A DNA stretch of 64,000 nucleotides from contig CP070812.1 in the NCBI GenBank assembly GCA_020344015.1, positions 3,488,711-3,552,710 of the forward strand, read 5' to 3'. The position numbers and the translations under genes were made by a program. The notes below the pieces were generated by a model. That model saw only the letters and a program-made list of their open reading frames with translations. It was not told where the DNA came from and did no database searches. Source of the DNA: Gemmatimonadota bacterium. GTDB taxonomy: Bacteria > Gemmatimonadota > Gemmatimonadetes > Palauibacterales > KS3-K002. Each line of letters opens with the position of its first letter. Within the stretch, counting starts at the first letter, position 1. Below, piece by piece: positions 27,175 to 36,761 of this stretch.

Positions 27175-28422
27175 ATGCCGGACCACGACACTCTCATAAT
27201 CGAGGCGTCGCAGATTCTGACCTGCCCGGGCGGCAGCGAACCGCGCAGGCGTGGATCGATGTCCGACATCGGCCTGGTGGAGGACGGGGCGATCGCGATC
27301 CGGGCTGGCAAGGTCGAAGCCGTCGGCTCACGTGAGGGAATAGGCGAGCGCTTCCCGGACGCCGAGCGGCTCGATCTCAGCGGTCATGTGCTCGCTCCGG
27401 GGTTGGTCGACTCCCACACGCACGCTGTATTCGGGCGTTATCGCCTCGACGAGTACGAGCAGCGCTGCCGCGGTGTACCGTACATGGAGATCGCCCGCCG
27501 CGGTGGCGGCATCAACGCGTCGGTGCGCGACTTGCGGCAGCGCTCGGAAGCGGAGCTGGTCGACCTCGGCCGGGCCCGGCTACGTCGAATGATGGAGCAC
27601 GGGACGACGACGGCGGAGGTGAAGAGCGGGTACGGCCTGACGACCGAGGACGAGCTGAAGATGCTCCGGGTCGTTCGGACGCTGGCGGCGGAGGAGTGGA
27701 TCGACCTGGTGCCCACTTTCTTGGGCGCCCATGCCTTTCCGCCGGAATTCCGCGAGCGCCGCGCTGAGTACCTGGATCTCGTGGTCGACGAGATGATCCC
27801 AGCCGTCGCCGAGGAGGGTCTGGCGGTCTTCTGCGACGTCTTCATGGAGCCCGGTGTGTACACGCCCGAAGAGACCCGGCGCGTGCTCGAGGCCGCCGTG
27901 ACGAACGGGCTGGTACCGAGGCTACACGCCGACGAGTTCGAATCGAGTGGTGGCGCCGAGCTCGCCGCGGAGTTCGACGCCGCCTCGGCCGACCACCTGG
28001 GCGCGATTTCCGAGCCCGGTATCGCGGCCCTGGCAGGGTCGCGGACCGTCGCCACGCTTCTGCCGGGGACGCTGCTCTTCCTGGGCAAGTCGTACTATCC
28101 GCCGGCCCGGCAGCTGATCGATGCTGGGGCGGCCGTCGCCCTGGCGACCGACTACAACCCCGGATCGTCGCCGACCGTAAACCTCCAGGTGGTGATGAGT
28201 ATCGCCTGCAGCCAGCTGGGGATGGTGCCCGCCGAGGCCTTCGTCGCGGTCACCGCCAACGGTGCGGCGGCCCTGCGGCTGGGGGATGGGCGCGGCACGC
28301 TGGAGCCCGGGGCGCCAGCCGATGTAGCGGCCTTCGGCGTTCCCGACTACCGGCTCGTGCCGTACCTTTATGGCTGCAATCACTGCGCTGCGGTCTGGAA
28401 GCGGGGGGTGCGGGTCCACTGA
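27175..28422 (+). CDS. hutI: Imidazolonepropionase
   Basis: HutI hydrolyses imidazolonepropionate to formiminoglutamate, the step after HutU. This 415-residue amidohydrolase has the metal-binding VDSHTHAVFGRYR motif, an EVKSGYGLTTEDELKMLRV segment, the LHADEFESSGGAELA motif and ATDYNPGSSPTVNLQ near the C-terminus. ATG 27175 has no good ribosome site; the TTG at 27157 lies in the right arm of the repeat tract. It probably shares a transcript with hutU, interrupted by the repeat. Confidence 0.96.
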   Translation: MPDHDTLIIEASQILTCPGGSEPRRRGSMSDIGLVEDGAIAIRAGKVEAVGSREGIGERFPDAERLDLSGHVLAPGLVDSHTHAVFGRYRLDEYEQRCRGVPYMEIARRGGGINASVRDLRQRSEAELVDLGRARLRRMMEHGTTTAEVKSGYGLTTEDELKMLRVVRTLAAEEWIDLVPTFLGAHAFPPEFRERRAEYLDLVVDEMIPAVAEEGLAVFCDVFMEPGVYTPEETRRVLEAAVTNGLVPRLHADEFESSGGAELAAEFDAASADHLGAISEPGIAALAGSRTVATLLPGTLLFLGKSYYPPARQLIDAGAAVALATDYNPGSSPTVNLQVVMSIACSQLGMVPAEAFVAVTANGAAALRLGDGRGTLEPGAPADVAAFGVPDYRLVPYLYGCNHCAAVWKRGVRVH

Positions 28423-28632
28423 TCTGCAACATAGCTTGCTTTTCGGGGTACATTGCCCGCAGCCGCCTCTAACCTGGCCGCGCCCGCAGCGGGCGCCCGT
28501 TCGCTCGGGGCCCGCCGGGCTGCCGAAAAGTCACGGGGATTGTATATCTTTACAGGTTATGCCGAAGCTTGCCGGGGCTCCCGGCGGCATTGGCGGCTCA
28601 CGGGGACAACCCGATAGATAGTCAGGACACGG
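28423..28632. other. Intergenic region before the first TPR gene
   Basis: The region holds a 7-bp GC hairpin (GCGCCCG at 28480-28486 with CGGGCGC at 28490-28496) that could end the hutI transcript, although no U-run follows. An AT-rich stretch, TTGTATATCTTTACAGGTTA (28540-28559), stands out from the surrounding GC-rich DNA and is a possible promoter, but no consensus -35/-10 pair is clear. I see nothing else. Confidence 0.3.
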
Positions 28633-30870
28633 ATGAGCGCAGCAGCTAGGCACAGGCAGCGGGCGAGAGCCTTCGAGCAGCGCGAGAATTGGAAGCGCGC
28701 GATCGAGGAGTACGAGGCTGCGCTCGAGGCCGACAAGCTGGAGCGGGGCAAGGACGTCGACCTCGCGCTCTACAACCGGATCGGGGACCTCTACCGGCGC
28801 GTCGGCAACGTCAACAGGGCCGTCCACTACTACGAGCTCGCCGCCGACGGGCACCTCGCCGCCGGCTTCTACAACAACGCGATCGCCCTCTGCAACAAGA
28901 TCCTCCGCAATCAGCCGAACCGGCACTCGGCCTACTTGAAGCTGGGCAAGATCGGTGCGGCCAAGGGCTTCCTTTCCGACGCGCGCAGGCACTTCCTCGA
29001 GTACGCCGAGCGTATGCAGCGGTCGGGTCAGCTCGATGCCGCCTTCTCGGCGCTCATGGAGTTCGCCGATCTGTCGCCGGACCCCGAGGTCCGGTTGATG
29101 ATCGCGGACCAGCTGATCGAACACAATCACACGCAGAACGCGGTCGAGCAGCTGCGGCTGGCCTGGCGCGATCTGAACCAGGAAGGCCGCGAGGCGGACG
29201 CCCAGGAGACCAGGGACCGCATTATGGAGCTCGCACCCGACCGGGATCCAGAGGTCCACCCACCCGAGGAAGAGTCGACCTCCAGTGCAACAGATGCGGT
29301 GGGTGTCATCGATCTGCCCGAGATCCTGCCTTGGGGTGACGAGCCCGAACCCGAACCCGAACCTGAGCCTCCGCGACGACCGGAACCGGTTGTGGCCGAC
29401 GAGCCTGTCATGGCCGACGAGCCGGACTTGGGCGATGAGCCACTCTTGGTCGAAGAACCCGGCTTGGGCGACGAGCCCGGTCTGGGCGATGAGCCCGGTC
29501 TGGGCGATGAGCCGGTCTTCGGCGACGAACCGTTCGTTGAGCCGCCGCAAAGCCTGGAGATGACGAGCGACGTGGATGCTGAGGCCGCCATCGATCTAGG
29601 GCCGGGTGGCCTCGATATGGAAGGCGTGGACATCGATGCCGACTCGCTGCAGGAGCTGGAGCAGGAGCTATTCGGACCCGAGGAGCTGGCCGAGCCGCCG
29701 CTTGACATCACGCCCACCTCACTAGGTGACGATGTGCCGGTGGAGCCCGAGTTCGGGCACGAGCCGCCGTCGATCGACCTCGAGGAGCCGCCCGCCACCG
29801 AGTGGGTCGAGCCGACCCCGGTTACGCCAGCCCCCGAAGAATTGCTGGAGCCGGTGGTACCGCCGCTCGAGGAACCGGTCACGACTCCGGAAGATCGGAT
29901 CGCCGAGCTCGAGGCCAGAATACGGACCGAGGAAGGCCAGGCCGACACCCTGTTCGATCTCGCCGAGGCGCTGCTCGAGACCGGCGATCGTGAGAAGGCG
30001 TCCGTCTGCTTGGGTCAGGCGCTTCAAGGGTACGAGCAGCAGGGTCGCTTCGCGGACGCCGGCCGCGTGCTCGATGAGATGCTCCGACTCGACGTTAACG
30101 ATGTACAAGCCTACCAGAAGCGGGTCGAGCTTGCCCTGAGGGCGGGCGACGGCCCAGCCCTGGTCGATGCCTACCTGGCGTTGGCCGACTGTCTCGACCG
30201 GAGCGACGCCTCGAACAAAGCTCGCGCCGTCTACGCGCGCGTCCTGGAGCTCGACCCAAAAAACGGGCGGGCTGCGGCGGCACTCGAGATGTTCGTCGAG
30301 GAGGAAGCGGCTCCTGCGGCGCCGGCGGCGCCGGGCCAGGCGGCAGGGGATTACGTCGATCTAGGCTTGCTGGTCGAGGAGGAGAAGGCGGCGCGCAAGA
30401 GCACGCGCTTCAAGATCGCCGCGGCGGATCCGCAGAGCGAGTCGGACGTCAACTTCGCCGACATGCTGAGCCAGTTCAGGTCGAAGGTGGCGGAGGCGAT
30501 CGAGGAAGAAGACGCGGCCAGCCACTACGATCTCGGCTGTGCCTTCAGGGACATGGGGTTGCTGGACGAAGCGATCGCCGAGTTTCAGATCGCCGCGCGC
30601 GGTCTCGAATTCCGGCTGCGCGCGATCGAGATGCTCGGCGCCTGCTTCACCGAGAAGGGCGACCAGCGCATCGCGCTCAAGGTTCTCAACCGGGCCTTGC
30701 AGGTACCCGGCCACAAAGATGAGGAGCTTGTCGGCATCTTCTACGCCATGGGCCGCTCCTACGAGGACCTCGGCGAAACGCAGCACGCGCTGGAATGGTA
30801 CGAGCGCGTCATGGGCTGTGACATGAATTTCATGGATGTTGGCCGGCGCGTGTCTGCCCTACGGCCGTAA
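28633..30870 (+). CDS. Long acidic tetratricopeptide-repeat protein (function unknown)
   Basis: The 745-residue soluble protein has no signal peptide. N-terminal TPR units (about residues 1-200) contain RAFEQRENWKRAIEEYEAAL, ALYNRIGDLYRRVGNVNRAV and SAYLKLGKIGAAKGFLSDAR. A strongly acidic, proline-rich linker (about 205-420) includes EPEPEPEPEP and four GDEP hexapeptides. Further TPRs (about 425-560) precede a C-terminal set (about 600-740) with SHYDLGCAFRDMGLLDEAI. No enzymatic motif is seen. It looks like a cytoplasmic adaptor or scaffold. A second protein of the same style lies at 34294. Confidence 0.75.
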   Translation: MSAAARHRQRARAFEQRENWKRAIEEYEAALEADKLERGKDVDLALYNRIGDLYRRVGNVNRAVHYYELAADGHLAAGFYNNAIALCNKILRNQPNRHSAYLKLGKIGAAKGFLSDARRHFLEYAERMQRSGQLDAAFSALMEFADLSPDPEVRLMIADQLIEHNHTQNAVEQLRLAWRDLNQEGREADAQETRDRIMELAPDRDPEVHPPEEESTSSATDAVGVIDLPEILPWGDEPEPEPEPEPPRRPEPVVADEPVMADEPDLGDEPLLVEEPGLGDEPGLGDEPGLGDEPVFGDEPFVEPPQSLEMTSDVDAEAAIDLGPGGLDMEGVDIDADSLQELEQELFGPEELAEPPLDITPTSLGDDVPVEPEFGHEPPSIDLEEPPATEWVEPTPVTPAPEELLEPVVPPLEEPVTTPEDRIAELEARIRTEEGQADTLFDLAEALLETGDREKASVCLGQALQGYEQQGRFADAGRVLDEMLRLDVNDVQAYQKRVELALRAGDGPALVDAYLALADCLDRSDASNKARAVYARVLELDPKNGRAAAALEMFVEEEAAPAAPAAPGQAAGDYVDLGLLVEEEKAARKSTRFKIAAADPQSESDVNFADMLSQFRSKVAEAIEEEDAASHYDLGCAFRDMGLLDEAIAEFQIAARGLEFRLRAIEMLGACFTEKGDQRIALKVLNRALQVPGHKDEELVGIFYAMGRSYEDLGETQHALEWYERVMGCDMNFMDVGRRVSALRP
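29461..29532 (+). repeat. Four tandem 18-bp repeats in the acidic linker
   Basis: Four successive 18-base units, the middle two differing at a single base (GGTCTGGGCGATGAGCCC/G), encode GLGDEP, GLGDEP, GLGDEP and VFGDEP at residues 277-300 of the TPR protein. The near-identity at DNA level suggests recent slippage or unequal exchange, so copy number may vary between strains. Confidence 0.85.
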
Positions 30871-30883
30871 TCGCACCCCCCCT

Positions 30884-30913
30884 TTGACAAATCCGCTTAC
30901 TCCTCGCTAAAGT
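30884..30913 (+). promoter_or_regulatory. Sigma-70-type promoter for the polyprenyl synthase gene
   Basis: TTGACA (30884-30889) is perfect and is followed 18 bases later by TAAAGT (30908-30913). A near-palindrome around CGCCCGGGCG (30925-30940) lies at or just after the expected transcription start and might be an operator. Confidence 0.62.
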
Positions 30914-30965
30914 GTCGCCAAGTTGTGCGCCCGGGCGTACATGGTGTTCTCCTGAAATATCGGTC

Positions 30966-31952
30966 ATGCCGCCTACTGCACTGGCAGGACTAGCCCGCAT
31001 TCAAGAGCCGGTCAGCGATCGACTCGCAGAGCTCGACGATCTGATGCGTCGACTCGTCGTCGACGAATTCGAGCTTATCGAAGAAGTCAACGACTATCTG
31101 CTACTGAAGCGCGGAAAGCTCTTCCGACCTACCTTGTTGCTGCTGAGCAACGAGATTGGCGACAAGCCGAGCCGTGAGGCCCTGCTGCTGGCTGCCGTAG
31201 TCGAAGCGGTTCATTTAGCGACCCTCGTTCACGATGACGCCGTCGATCACTCGGCGTTGCGTCGCGGGATGCCGACCGTCAACTCGGTCTGGGGCTATCA
31301 GACGGCTATCATCATGGGCGACTATCTGTATTCGCGCTCGGTCATGGAGATGGCCCGATTGCAGCGGGTCGACGTCATCGCCGTGCTGGCCGCAGCGGCG
31401 AACGCCATGACAATCGGCGAGATGAGGCAGCTCGCCACGCACGATTCCCTCTCGTTTACCGAAGACGACTACTACCGCTTGATCGAGGCGAAAACCGCCT
31501 CGCTGATGTCAGCCGCCTGCGAGCTGGGTGCCATGGTTGGCGATCCAACATATAGGAATAGGCTGAAGAGTTACGGGCACGCTCTGGGCATGGCTTTTCA
31601 GGTCGCCGACGACATTCTCGACTATATCGGCAGCGAAGACGTCACCGGAAAGCCCGCGGGTCACGATCTACGCGAGCACAAAGTCACACTACCGCTCATC
31701 ATGGCGCTGCGCGAATTCGATGGCGAGCAGCGGCTCGCTGTGAACGCGCTGTTCGCCGACCCCGAGCCCGATGACGATCTGATCGTGCGCGTCGTCGAGG
31801 CCACCGAGGCATGCGGCGGCATCTCGTTTGCCAGGGCGAAGGCAAGGGAATTCGCGGACCGGGCGCTGAGCGCTATCGAAGGTCTGCCGGAGAGCCGGGC
31901 GGCAAGCGCACTGGCTGGAGCGGTCAACTACACAGTCGAGCGGCGACAGTGA
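30966..31952 (+). CDS. Polyprenyl diphosphate synthase (IspB-like)
   Basis: This trans-type prenyltransferase of 328 residues elongates isoprenoid diphosphates, probably for the quinone side chain. The first aspartate-rich motif DDAVD is at 90-94 and the second DDILD at 215-219; GKLFRPTLLLL and LIEAKTASLMSAACELG are also family-typical. The product length cannot be read from sequence. ATG 30966 is chosen over an upstream ATG at 30912 because the latter falls on the promoter. ispG at 46993 feeds the same pathway. Confidence 0.92.
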   Translation: MPPTALAGLARIQEPVSDRLAELDDLMRRLVVDEFELIEEVNDYLLLKRGKLFRPTLLLLSNEIGDKPSREALLLAAVVEAVHLATLVHDDAVDHSALRRGMPTVNSVWGYQTAIIMGDYLYSRSVMEMARLQRVDVIAVLAAAANAMTIGEMRQLATHDSLSFTEDDYYRLIEAKTASLMSAACELGAMVGDPTYRNRLKSYGHALGMAFQVADDILDYIGSEDVTGKPAGHDLREHKVTLPLIMALREFDGEQRLAVNALFADPEPDDDLIVRVVEATEACGGISFARAKAREFADRALSAIEGLPESRAASALAGAVNYTVERRQ

Positions 31953-31972
31953 CAAGGGGAGACGGACTACTC

Positions 31973-32245
31973 GTGCGGCCCTCGGGCCGCTCGCCGTGGC
32001 GGATCGCGGCGATCCTGGCGCTCGGCCTGCTGCTGGGTGCGATTCTGACCAAGCTATCGGTGCTCTTCATTCCCGAAGGTCCGTTCCGGGAATTCTTCAC
32101 GACGACGATCTCGGCGAGCCTCGGCCCGCTCAGCGTTGACCTGTTGGTGATCGCCTTCACGCTGGGGCCGATCGTCCTCAACGTGAACCTGTTCAGCGTC
32201 GCTGGCGTGTTGGTGGTGGCCTACGTGGCACGTATGATGCTCTGA
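31973..32245 (+). CDS. Small DUF4321-like membrane protein
   Basis: The predicted ~90-residue protein has two hydrophobic helices (IAAILALGLLLGAILTKL and the C-terminal IVLNVNLFSVAGVLVVAYVA) separated by a short loop, the layout of the DUF4321 family. Its function is unknown. GTG 31973 has GGAG eleven bases upstream; GTG 31949, overlapping the preceding stop, is an alternative start. It lies immediately after the prenyl synthase gene and converges with ppiD. Confidence 0.7.
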   Translation: MRPSGRSPWRIAAILALGLLLGAILTKLSVLFIPEGPFREFFTTTISASLGPLSVDLLVIAFTLGPIVLNVNLFSVAGVLVVAYVARMML

Positions 32246-32269
32246 GTAGAGGCGGCTGACTGCTCAGGA

Positions 32270-34075
32270 TCACGGTACGAAGATGTCCCTCCGGTAGTCC
32301 TCAATCGTCGCAGATTCTCTCAGGCCCGCCAGCCATTCATCCATAGCCGTCTGCTGCCGCCGGAGCATGAGACGCGCCCGCAGCTCCTCTTTGCCCTGCT
32401 CGAACTGTTCGCGGCTCGGCTCGATGCGCTCGATCAGCTGGACGAAGTAGAACCGGTCGTCGGACTCTATTGGGCCTGCCACCTGGTAGGGGTCCAGCCC
32501 GAAGGCGGTACCGACGACATGGCTGCCTTGGCCGAGGCCGGGAACGTAGTCGTAGCGGGTGAACAGCGTGGTCGTCTGGTACGCCAGTCCGTGATCGGCG
32601 CCGACCTCGTCCAAAGTCTTACCTTCGCTCAACTCGACAGCGATCTGCTCGGCGATACCGCGGGCCAGCACCTTCTTCTTCTCCAGTACCAAGCGGCGGC
32701 GGACCGACGGCTCCGCGTCGGCAAACGGGACATAGCCCTCGGGATTAAGTGCCCTGAGGTCCAGGAAGTACCACCCCTGATCGGTTTCGTAGACCGGGCT
32801 CAGGTCGCCGATCACTGTGGAGTCGTGGAAAGCCCAGTGGTGGGCCGGAGCGAACACCCCGATACCCGGCACGAAATCGCTCCCCTCGGCCAGTGTGACC
32901 GTGCGCGACTCGACCCCCAACGAGTCGATCGCCTCGTCCATCCCCGCGGCCAGCGCAATCCGCTCGAAGCGATCGACGCTCCCCAGCAACTGGTCCTCCG
33001 TCGCGCCTGCCAGCCGGACCGTGATCAGGATGTGCGAGGCACGAACGCGTTCCTCCTCCCTCTCCTCCAGCTTGATGATGTGATATCCGTAGCTGGAGAG
33101 CACCGGCCCCGAGATCTCGCCCACATTCAGCTCGAAGACCACCGAGTCAAATGCCGGGGTCATGTCGCCGCGCCCGAACCAGCCCAATTCTCCACCTTGC
33201 GACGCTGAGCCCGGATCGCGACTGTTGGCCTGGGCCAGCTCCGCGAAGTCTGCACCCGCCTGCAAGTCCTCGTAGATTTGCCGTGCCGCCTCCAAGGCTG
33301 CGGCACTGTCCGCCGGCCCAGGGAGCCGCGAGAACTGCACCAGCATGACTTCCGCGACTGCCGCCCTCGCGTAGTCTTCCAGGTTCTCTTCGTACGAGCG
33401 GATGAGCTCCTCCTCTGTCACCTCGACGGCGGAGCCCGCCACCGCCAGCTCCGGATCCAGCACCAGGTAGCCGACGCTGCCCCGCTCGTTCTGGTCCCGG
33501 TACCCATACCACAGCTCCGAGTCGGAGATGTAGATGCCGGTCCCGATCTGCTCCATCAGGCGGGCGCGTGGCAGAACCGCCCGGTAGTAGCTTTCGATCT
33601 GCAGAAGCAACCCCGGGTCGACTCCCGGCGAGGAGAAGAAACCTTGGTACTTTTCGTAATCGAATTGACCACCCGTCTGAAACAGTTCGTTCTCCATCAG
33701 CCAGGGCGGCGGCGTCGTCTGGAACGCCAGCCGGACCTCCTCGTCGGTCACAGAGATGTCCCGGCGCTCCAGTTCCTGCTCGATCAAGATCTGATTGACC
33801 AGCTGGGTCCAGGTCTGCTCCTCGATGAAGTCCAGCTCGCGGTCATCCAGGGCCGAACCCTTCTGCAAGCGCGCCTGGTCAGTCAAGCTACGGTAAGTAC
33901 TCGTCCAGACCTGATAGCTGATCGGAGTACCGTTGATTCGCCCGACCTCGCCGACCGCGCGGGGGTTGCTTCTCCCCGAGATGTCCATGCCCCACTGGAA
34001 GACCATGAGGCCGACGAAGGCCAGGACCACCACCAGCATTATGATCTTCGTGTTCCGACGCATTGAGCGCAGCAT
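32270..34075 (-). CDS. PpiD/SurA-like periplasmic peptidyl-prolyl isomerase
   Basis: This 601-residue protein, the only clear minus-strand gene, has an N-terminal membrane anchor (IIMLVVVLAFVGLMVFQWG), a SurA_N-type chaperone region (about 40-200) and a parvulin domain (about 225-340, with SASQGGELGWFGRGDMTPAF and YGYHIIKLEER). A second, degenerate parvulin-like segment begins ASHILITVRL. The layout matches PpiD, which is tethered to the inner membrane near SecYEG and helps newly exported proteins. Translation may start at 34075 or at the internal Met of MRRNTKII (34063). Confidence 0.88.
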   Translation of the reverse strand: MLRSMRRNTKIIMLVVVLAFVGLMVFQWGMDISGRSNPRAVGEVGRINGTPISYQVWTSTYRSLTDQARLQKGSALDDRELDFIEEQTWTQLVNQILIEQELERRDISVTDEEVRLAFQTTPPPWLMENELFQTGGQFDYEKYQGFFSSPGVDPGLLLQIESYYRAVLPRARLMEQIGTGIYISDSELWYGYRDQNERGSVGYLVLDPELAVAGSAVEVTEEELIRSYEENLEDYARAAVAEVMLVQFSRLPGPADSAAALEAARQIYEDLQAGADFAELAQANSRDPGSASQGGELGWFGRGDMTPAFDSVVFELNVGEISGPVLSSYGYHIIKLEEREEERVRASHILITVRLAGATEDQLLGSVDRFERIALAAGMDEAIDSLGVESRTVTLAEGSDFVPGIGVFAPAHHWAFHDSTVIGDLSPVYETDQGWYFLDLRALNPEGYVPFADAEPSVRRRLVLEKKKVLARGIAEQIAVELSEGKTLDEVGADHGLAYQTTTLFTRYDYVPGLGQGSHVVGTAFGLDPYQVAGPIESDDRFYFVQLIERIEPSREQFEQGKEELRARLMLRRQQTAMDEWLAGLRESATIEDYRRDIFVP

Positions 34076-34206
34076 ATAGCCAGTCCTTGATATTCTGTGG
34101 AATGTGTGGACTGAATCTATTCGGGGCGTGCGAAAATGCTACCGGCGCCCGGCCCTGGTCTCGGCGACTGCGGCGCGTCTGAACGTAAGAAACGCTACAG
34201 TCAGCG

Positions 34207-34236
34207 TTGACACTAACGCATTGGAACAAATATATT
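34207..34236 (+). promoter_or_regulatory. Sigma-70-type promoter for the second TPR gene
   Basis: TTGACA (34207-34212) is followed by TATATT (34231-34236) at 18-base spacing in the divergent ppiD/TPR gap. The transcript would have a leader of about 50 bases ending in AAGGAG (34280-34285). No equivalent ppiD promoter is obvious on the other strand. Confidence 0.7.
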
Positions 34237-34293
34237 TGCACGATCCCCCCGCCTCCTTGCGTGGGAACGCAGCCGCCCCAAGGAGTACAGGAC

Positions 34294-36327
34294 ATGCCTC
34301 CGGACAACGACGTCCAGCAGGAGATCGAACAACTCGAGAAGCGCTACGCCGAGCACTCTCAGGGCTTGGTGTTTGCCCATCTGGCAGACGCCTATCGCCG
34401 GGCGGGGGAGTACGGGAAAGCGGAGGGCCTGATCCTCCACGGGTTGAAGAACCATCCCCAGTACATCAGCGCCTATAACGTCTTGGGACGCATCTACATC
34501 GACAGCGAGCGCTACGCGGATGCACACGAGCAGTTCTCGAAAGTCCTCGAGCTCGATCCTCAGAACATGATAGCCATGAAGGCTCTCGGCGATCTGGCGC
34601 TCCGGGGTGGCCGGGTCGAGGACGCGCGCTCGTGGTTCGAGCGGATACTGCAGGTCGACCCGCGCAACGAGGAGGTGCAGGAGGAGCTGCAGAAGCTGAT
34701 CGAGAGTGGCGTATCGGCGCCGGCCGAGCCGGTCGCAACTCCGGAGGCTCCGCCGGCAGCCGGGCCCGAGCCTACGGAGCCGGCGGAGATCGCCGAGCCC
34801 GAGGTCCCGGCCGCGGAACAGGGGAGACCCTGGGAGATGGGCGGCATGGCCGAGGGTCCGGAAGAGGAAGCGGTGGAGTTCTCGGCGGAGCCAGTCGAGG
34901 GGTTGGTCGGCAAAGGACAGCAGGTAGAGCTGGGCGACGAGGCCGAGTACGCTGAGGTGTCCCCGTTGGAGGCGCCGGAGGAGCCGCCGGAGCTCGAGGG
35001 CCTGGACGCTTTCGACGATCTGGCGGCCGCCGAACCGCGTCGTCCCGAGATCGACCTCGGAGAAATGGATGAGTGGACTCCCGGGTTCCTGCGCGAGGAG
35101 GACATGGAGGGGCAGGCGGGAGACGACCTCGGTGTCGGCAGTCTGCGGGATGAATTCGGCGGTGAGGAAGCCGAGGCGCCCACAGCCGAATTGGTCGGCG
35201 ACGAGGGCGTCGAGGACGAACTCGAGGGCGCGGGCCCGGCAGTCGAGGGCATGCTGACGGAGACGATGGCCGAGCTGTACGCCGACCAGGGGCTCTACGA
35301 AGACGCGCTGGGCGTGTACCGCGAGCTTGCCATGAGGCAACCGGCAGACGAGCGTCTGCAGGCACGGATCGCCGAGTTGGAGCAGCAGCTCGCTGAGGCC
35401 CGGGAAGAGCCCGAGGCCGATGATCTGGCCGCGCTGTTGGAGCTGACCGACATCGCACCGCCCGACGAGGAGGCGTTTCTCGAGGCACCGGCGTTCCCCG
35501 AGGAACAGGCGTTTGCCGATGCGCCGGCGTTTCCCGACGGGTTGGAGGTTTCCGAGGAGCCGCCGTCCTTCGAAGCGCCGCCGTCGTTCGAGGAGATCGC
35601 GCCTCCCGGAGAGGAGGCGCAGCCGCCCGCTGAGATCTTGGGCGCCCCAGGCGTCGGGACCGCTGAACCCGCTGCCTCCTCGCTCGACGCGGCAGCGGCG
35701 ACGCCCGAGGAAGCGCCCCCGACTGGCGAGTTCAACTTCGAAGACGAGGCGCCGGTGGCCGGGATGGACCATCTCGACCCGTTCGCCGCCTCGTTCGACG
35801 CGATGGTAAGGCGTGGTGACGCTGCGCCGATGCCGGCGGGAGTCGGCGGCCTCGCTGATCTCGCCCGGGGCGAACCGGCGGAAGCGCTGCCCGAGACGCC
35901 TGAGCCTGAGCTCGAGATCGTTCCGACCATCGACGAAACGCCGCCTGATCTCGACGTGGCACCCGCACCCGATGTCCTGCCGCCAGGAGCCGACGTGGCG
36001 CCGGCCCCCGAGGTGCTGCCCCCCGAGCCCGAGCTGCCCGTACCCGAAGCTCCCGCACCAGTGGCTGAAGCTCCGACCCCCGTGGCCGAGCCCGCGGCGC
36101 CTGCGCCACCCGCAGCACAGCCTTCGGGAGCGCCGACGATCGAGGAATATCTCTCAGGGCTGCTGGCTTATGACCGGGAGGGGCAGAACGCAGACCCAGC
36201 GGCTGGCTCCCAGGCCACGGGACCGCCGGCCGACCCTGGCGGCACGGATAGCGCGGCGGAGGCCGCCGAATCGAGCTCCGAAGACCTGGAACAGTTTCAG
36301 GAGTGGCTGAGAGGCCTGAAGGAATAA
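34294..36327 (+). CDS. Second long acidic TPR protein (function unknown)
   Basis: The 677-residue protein has N-terminal TPR units (about 8-145; [39 protein letters not shown]), an acidic Pro/Glu/Ala-rich linker (about 145-310) and an isolated TPR-like segment (about 315-375; [20 protein letters not shown]). A second long low-complexity linker with AFP and SFE repeats follows, and then a short conserved-looking C-terminal helix [10 protein letters not shown]. No membrane segment or catalytic motif is seen. ATG 34294 follows AAGGAG at eight bases; a GTG at 34207 is the promoter itself. It overlaps aroQ and heads a housekeeping operon. Confidence 0.75.
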   Translation: MPPDNDVQQEIEQLEKRYAEHSQGLVFAHLADAYRRAGEYGKAEGLILHGLKNHPQYISAYNVLGRIYIDSERYADAHEQFSKVLELDPQNMIAMKALGDLALRGGRVEDARSWFERILQVDPRNEEVQEELQKLIESGVSAPAEPVATPEAPPAAGPEPTEPAEIAEPEVPAAEQGRPWEMGGMAEGPEEEAVEFSAEPVEGLVGKGQQVELGDEAEYAEVSPLEAPEEPPELEGLDAFDDLAAAEPRRPEIDLGEMDEWTPGFLREEDMEGQAGDDLGVGSLRDEFGGEEAEAPTAELVGDEGVEDELEGAGPAVEGMLTETMAELYADQGLYEDALGVYRELAMRQPADERLQARIAELEQQLAEAREEPEADDLAALLELTDIAPPDEEAFLEAPAFPEEQAFADAPAFPDGLEVSEEPPSFEAPPSFEEIAPPGEEAQPPAEILGAPGVGTAEPAASSLDAAAATPEEAPPTGEFNFEDEAPVAGMDHLDPFAASFDAMVRRGDAAPMPAGVGGLADLARGEPAEALPETPEPELEIVPTIDETPPDLDVAPAPDVLPPGADVAPAPEVLPPEPELPVPEAPAPVAEAPTPVAEPAAPAPPAAQPSGAPTIEEYLSGLLAYDREGQNADPAAGSQATGPPADPGGTDSAAEAAESSSEDLEQFQEWLRGLKE

Positions 36328-36761
36328 GGGTCGGCGTCCTCCACGGCCCTAATCTCAACCTCCTGGGGCGCCGGGAACCCGAGAGGTACGGATCCGAGGA
36401 GCTCGATAGCATCAACCGGCGTCTGGCGGCCCGGGGCACGGAACTGGGTGTCGAGGTCGATTTCTTCCAATCGAACATCGAAGGCGAGCTGGTCGACTGG
36501 ATCCAGCGTACGGGGTCTGACTTCGGCGGCCTGCTTGTGAATGCCGCCGGCTACACCCATACGAGCGTGGCGATCCGCGACGCGCTGAAGGCTATCGGTA
36601 CCCCGTTCGTCGAGGTGCACCTCACGAACATATACGCACGCGAGTCCTTTCGTCATCACTCGTACCTCTCGGACATCGCCGTCGCGCTGGTCGCGGGCTT
36701 CGGCGGCGACAGTTACTTGCTCGCCTTGGAAGGATTGGTCGCTTACCTTCGTCGCGAATGA
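36303..36761 (+). CDS. aroQ: Type II 3-dehydroquinate dehydratase
   Basis: AroQ makes 3-dehydroshikimate in the shikimate pathway. The 152-residue protein has the [17 protein letters not shown] segment with the catalytic tyrosine, the [15 protein letters not shown] helix, [16 protein letters not shown] and the [15 protein letters not shown] catalytic-histidine region. The first codon that gives a complete protein is GTG 36303 inside the preceding TPR gene; no better ribosome site is present before the conserved residues. Confidence 0.94.
   Translation: MAERPEGIRVGVLHGPNLNLLGRREPERYGSEELDSINRRLAARGTELGVEVDFFQSNIEGELVDWIQRTGSDFGGLLVNAAGYTHTSVAIRDALKAIGTPFVEVHLTNIYARESFRHHSYLSDIAVALVAGFGGDSYLLALEGLVAYLRRE

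Noticed and set aside
28480..28496. Intrinsic terminator after hutI
   Set aside because: The 7-bp GC stem is perfect but followed by CCGTTCGCTC, not a U-run, so I list it only as a possible hairpin in the gap entry.
33278..34066. A 262-codon plus-strand frame opposite ppiD
   Set aside because: The minus strand encodes a complete PpiD-like protein with anchor and parvulin domain; the plus frame has no domain and no start signal.
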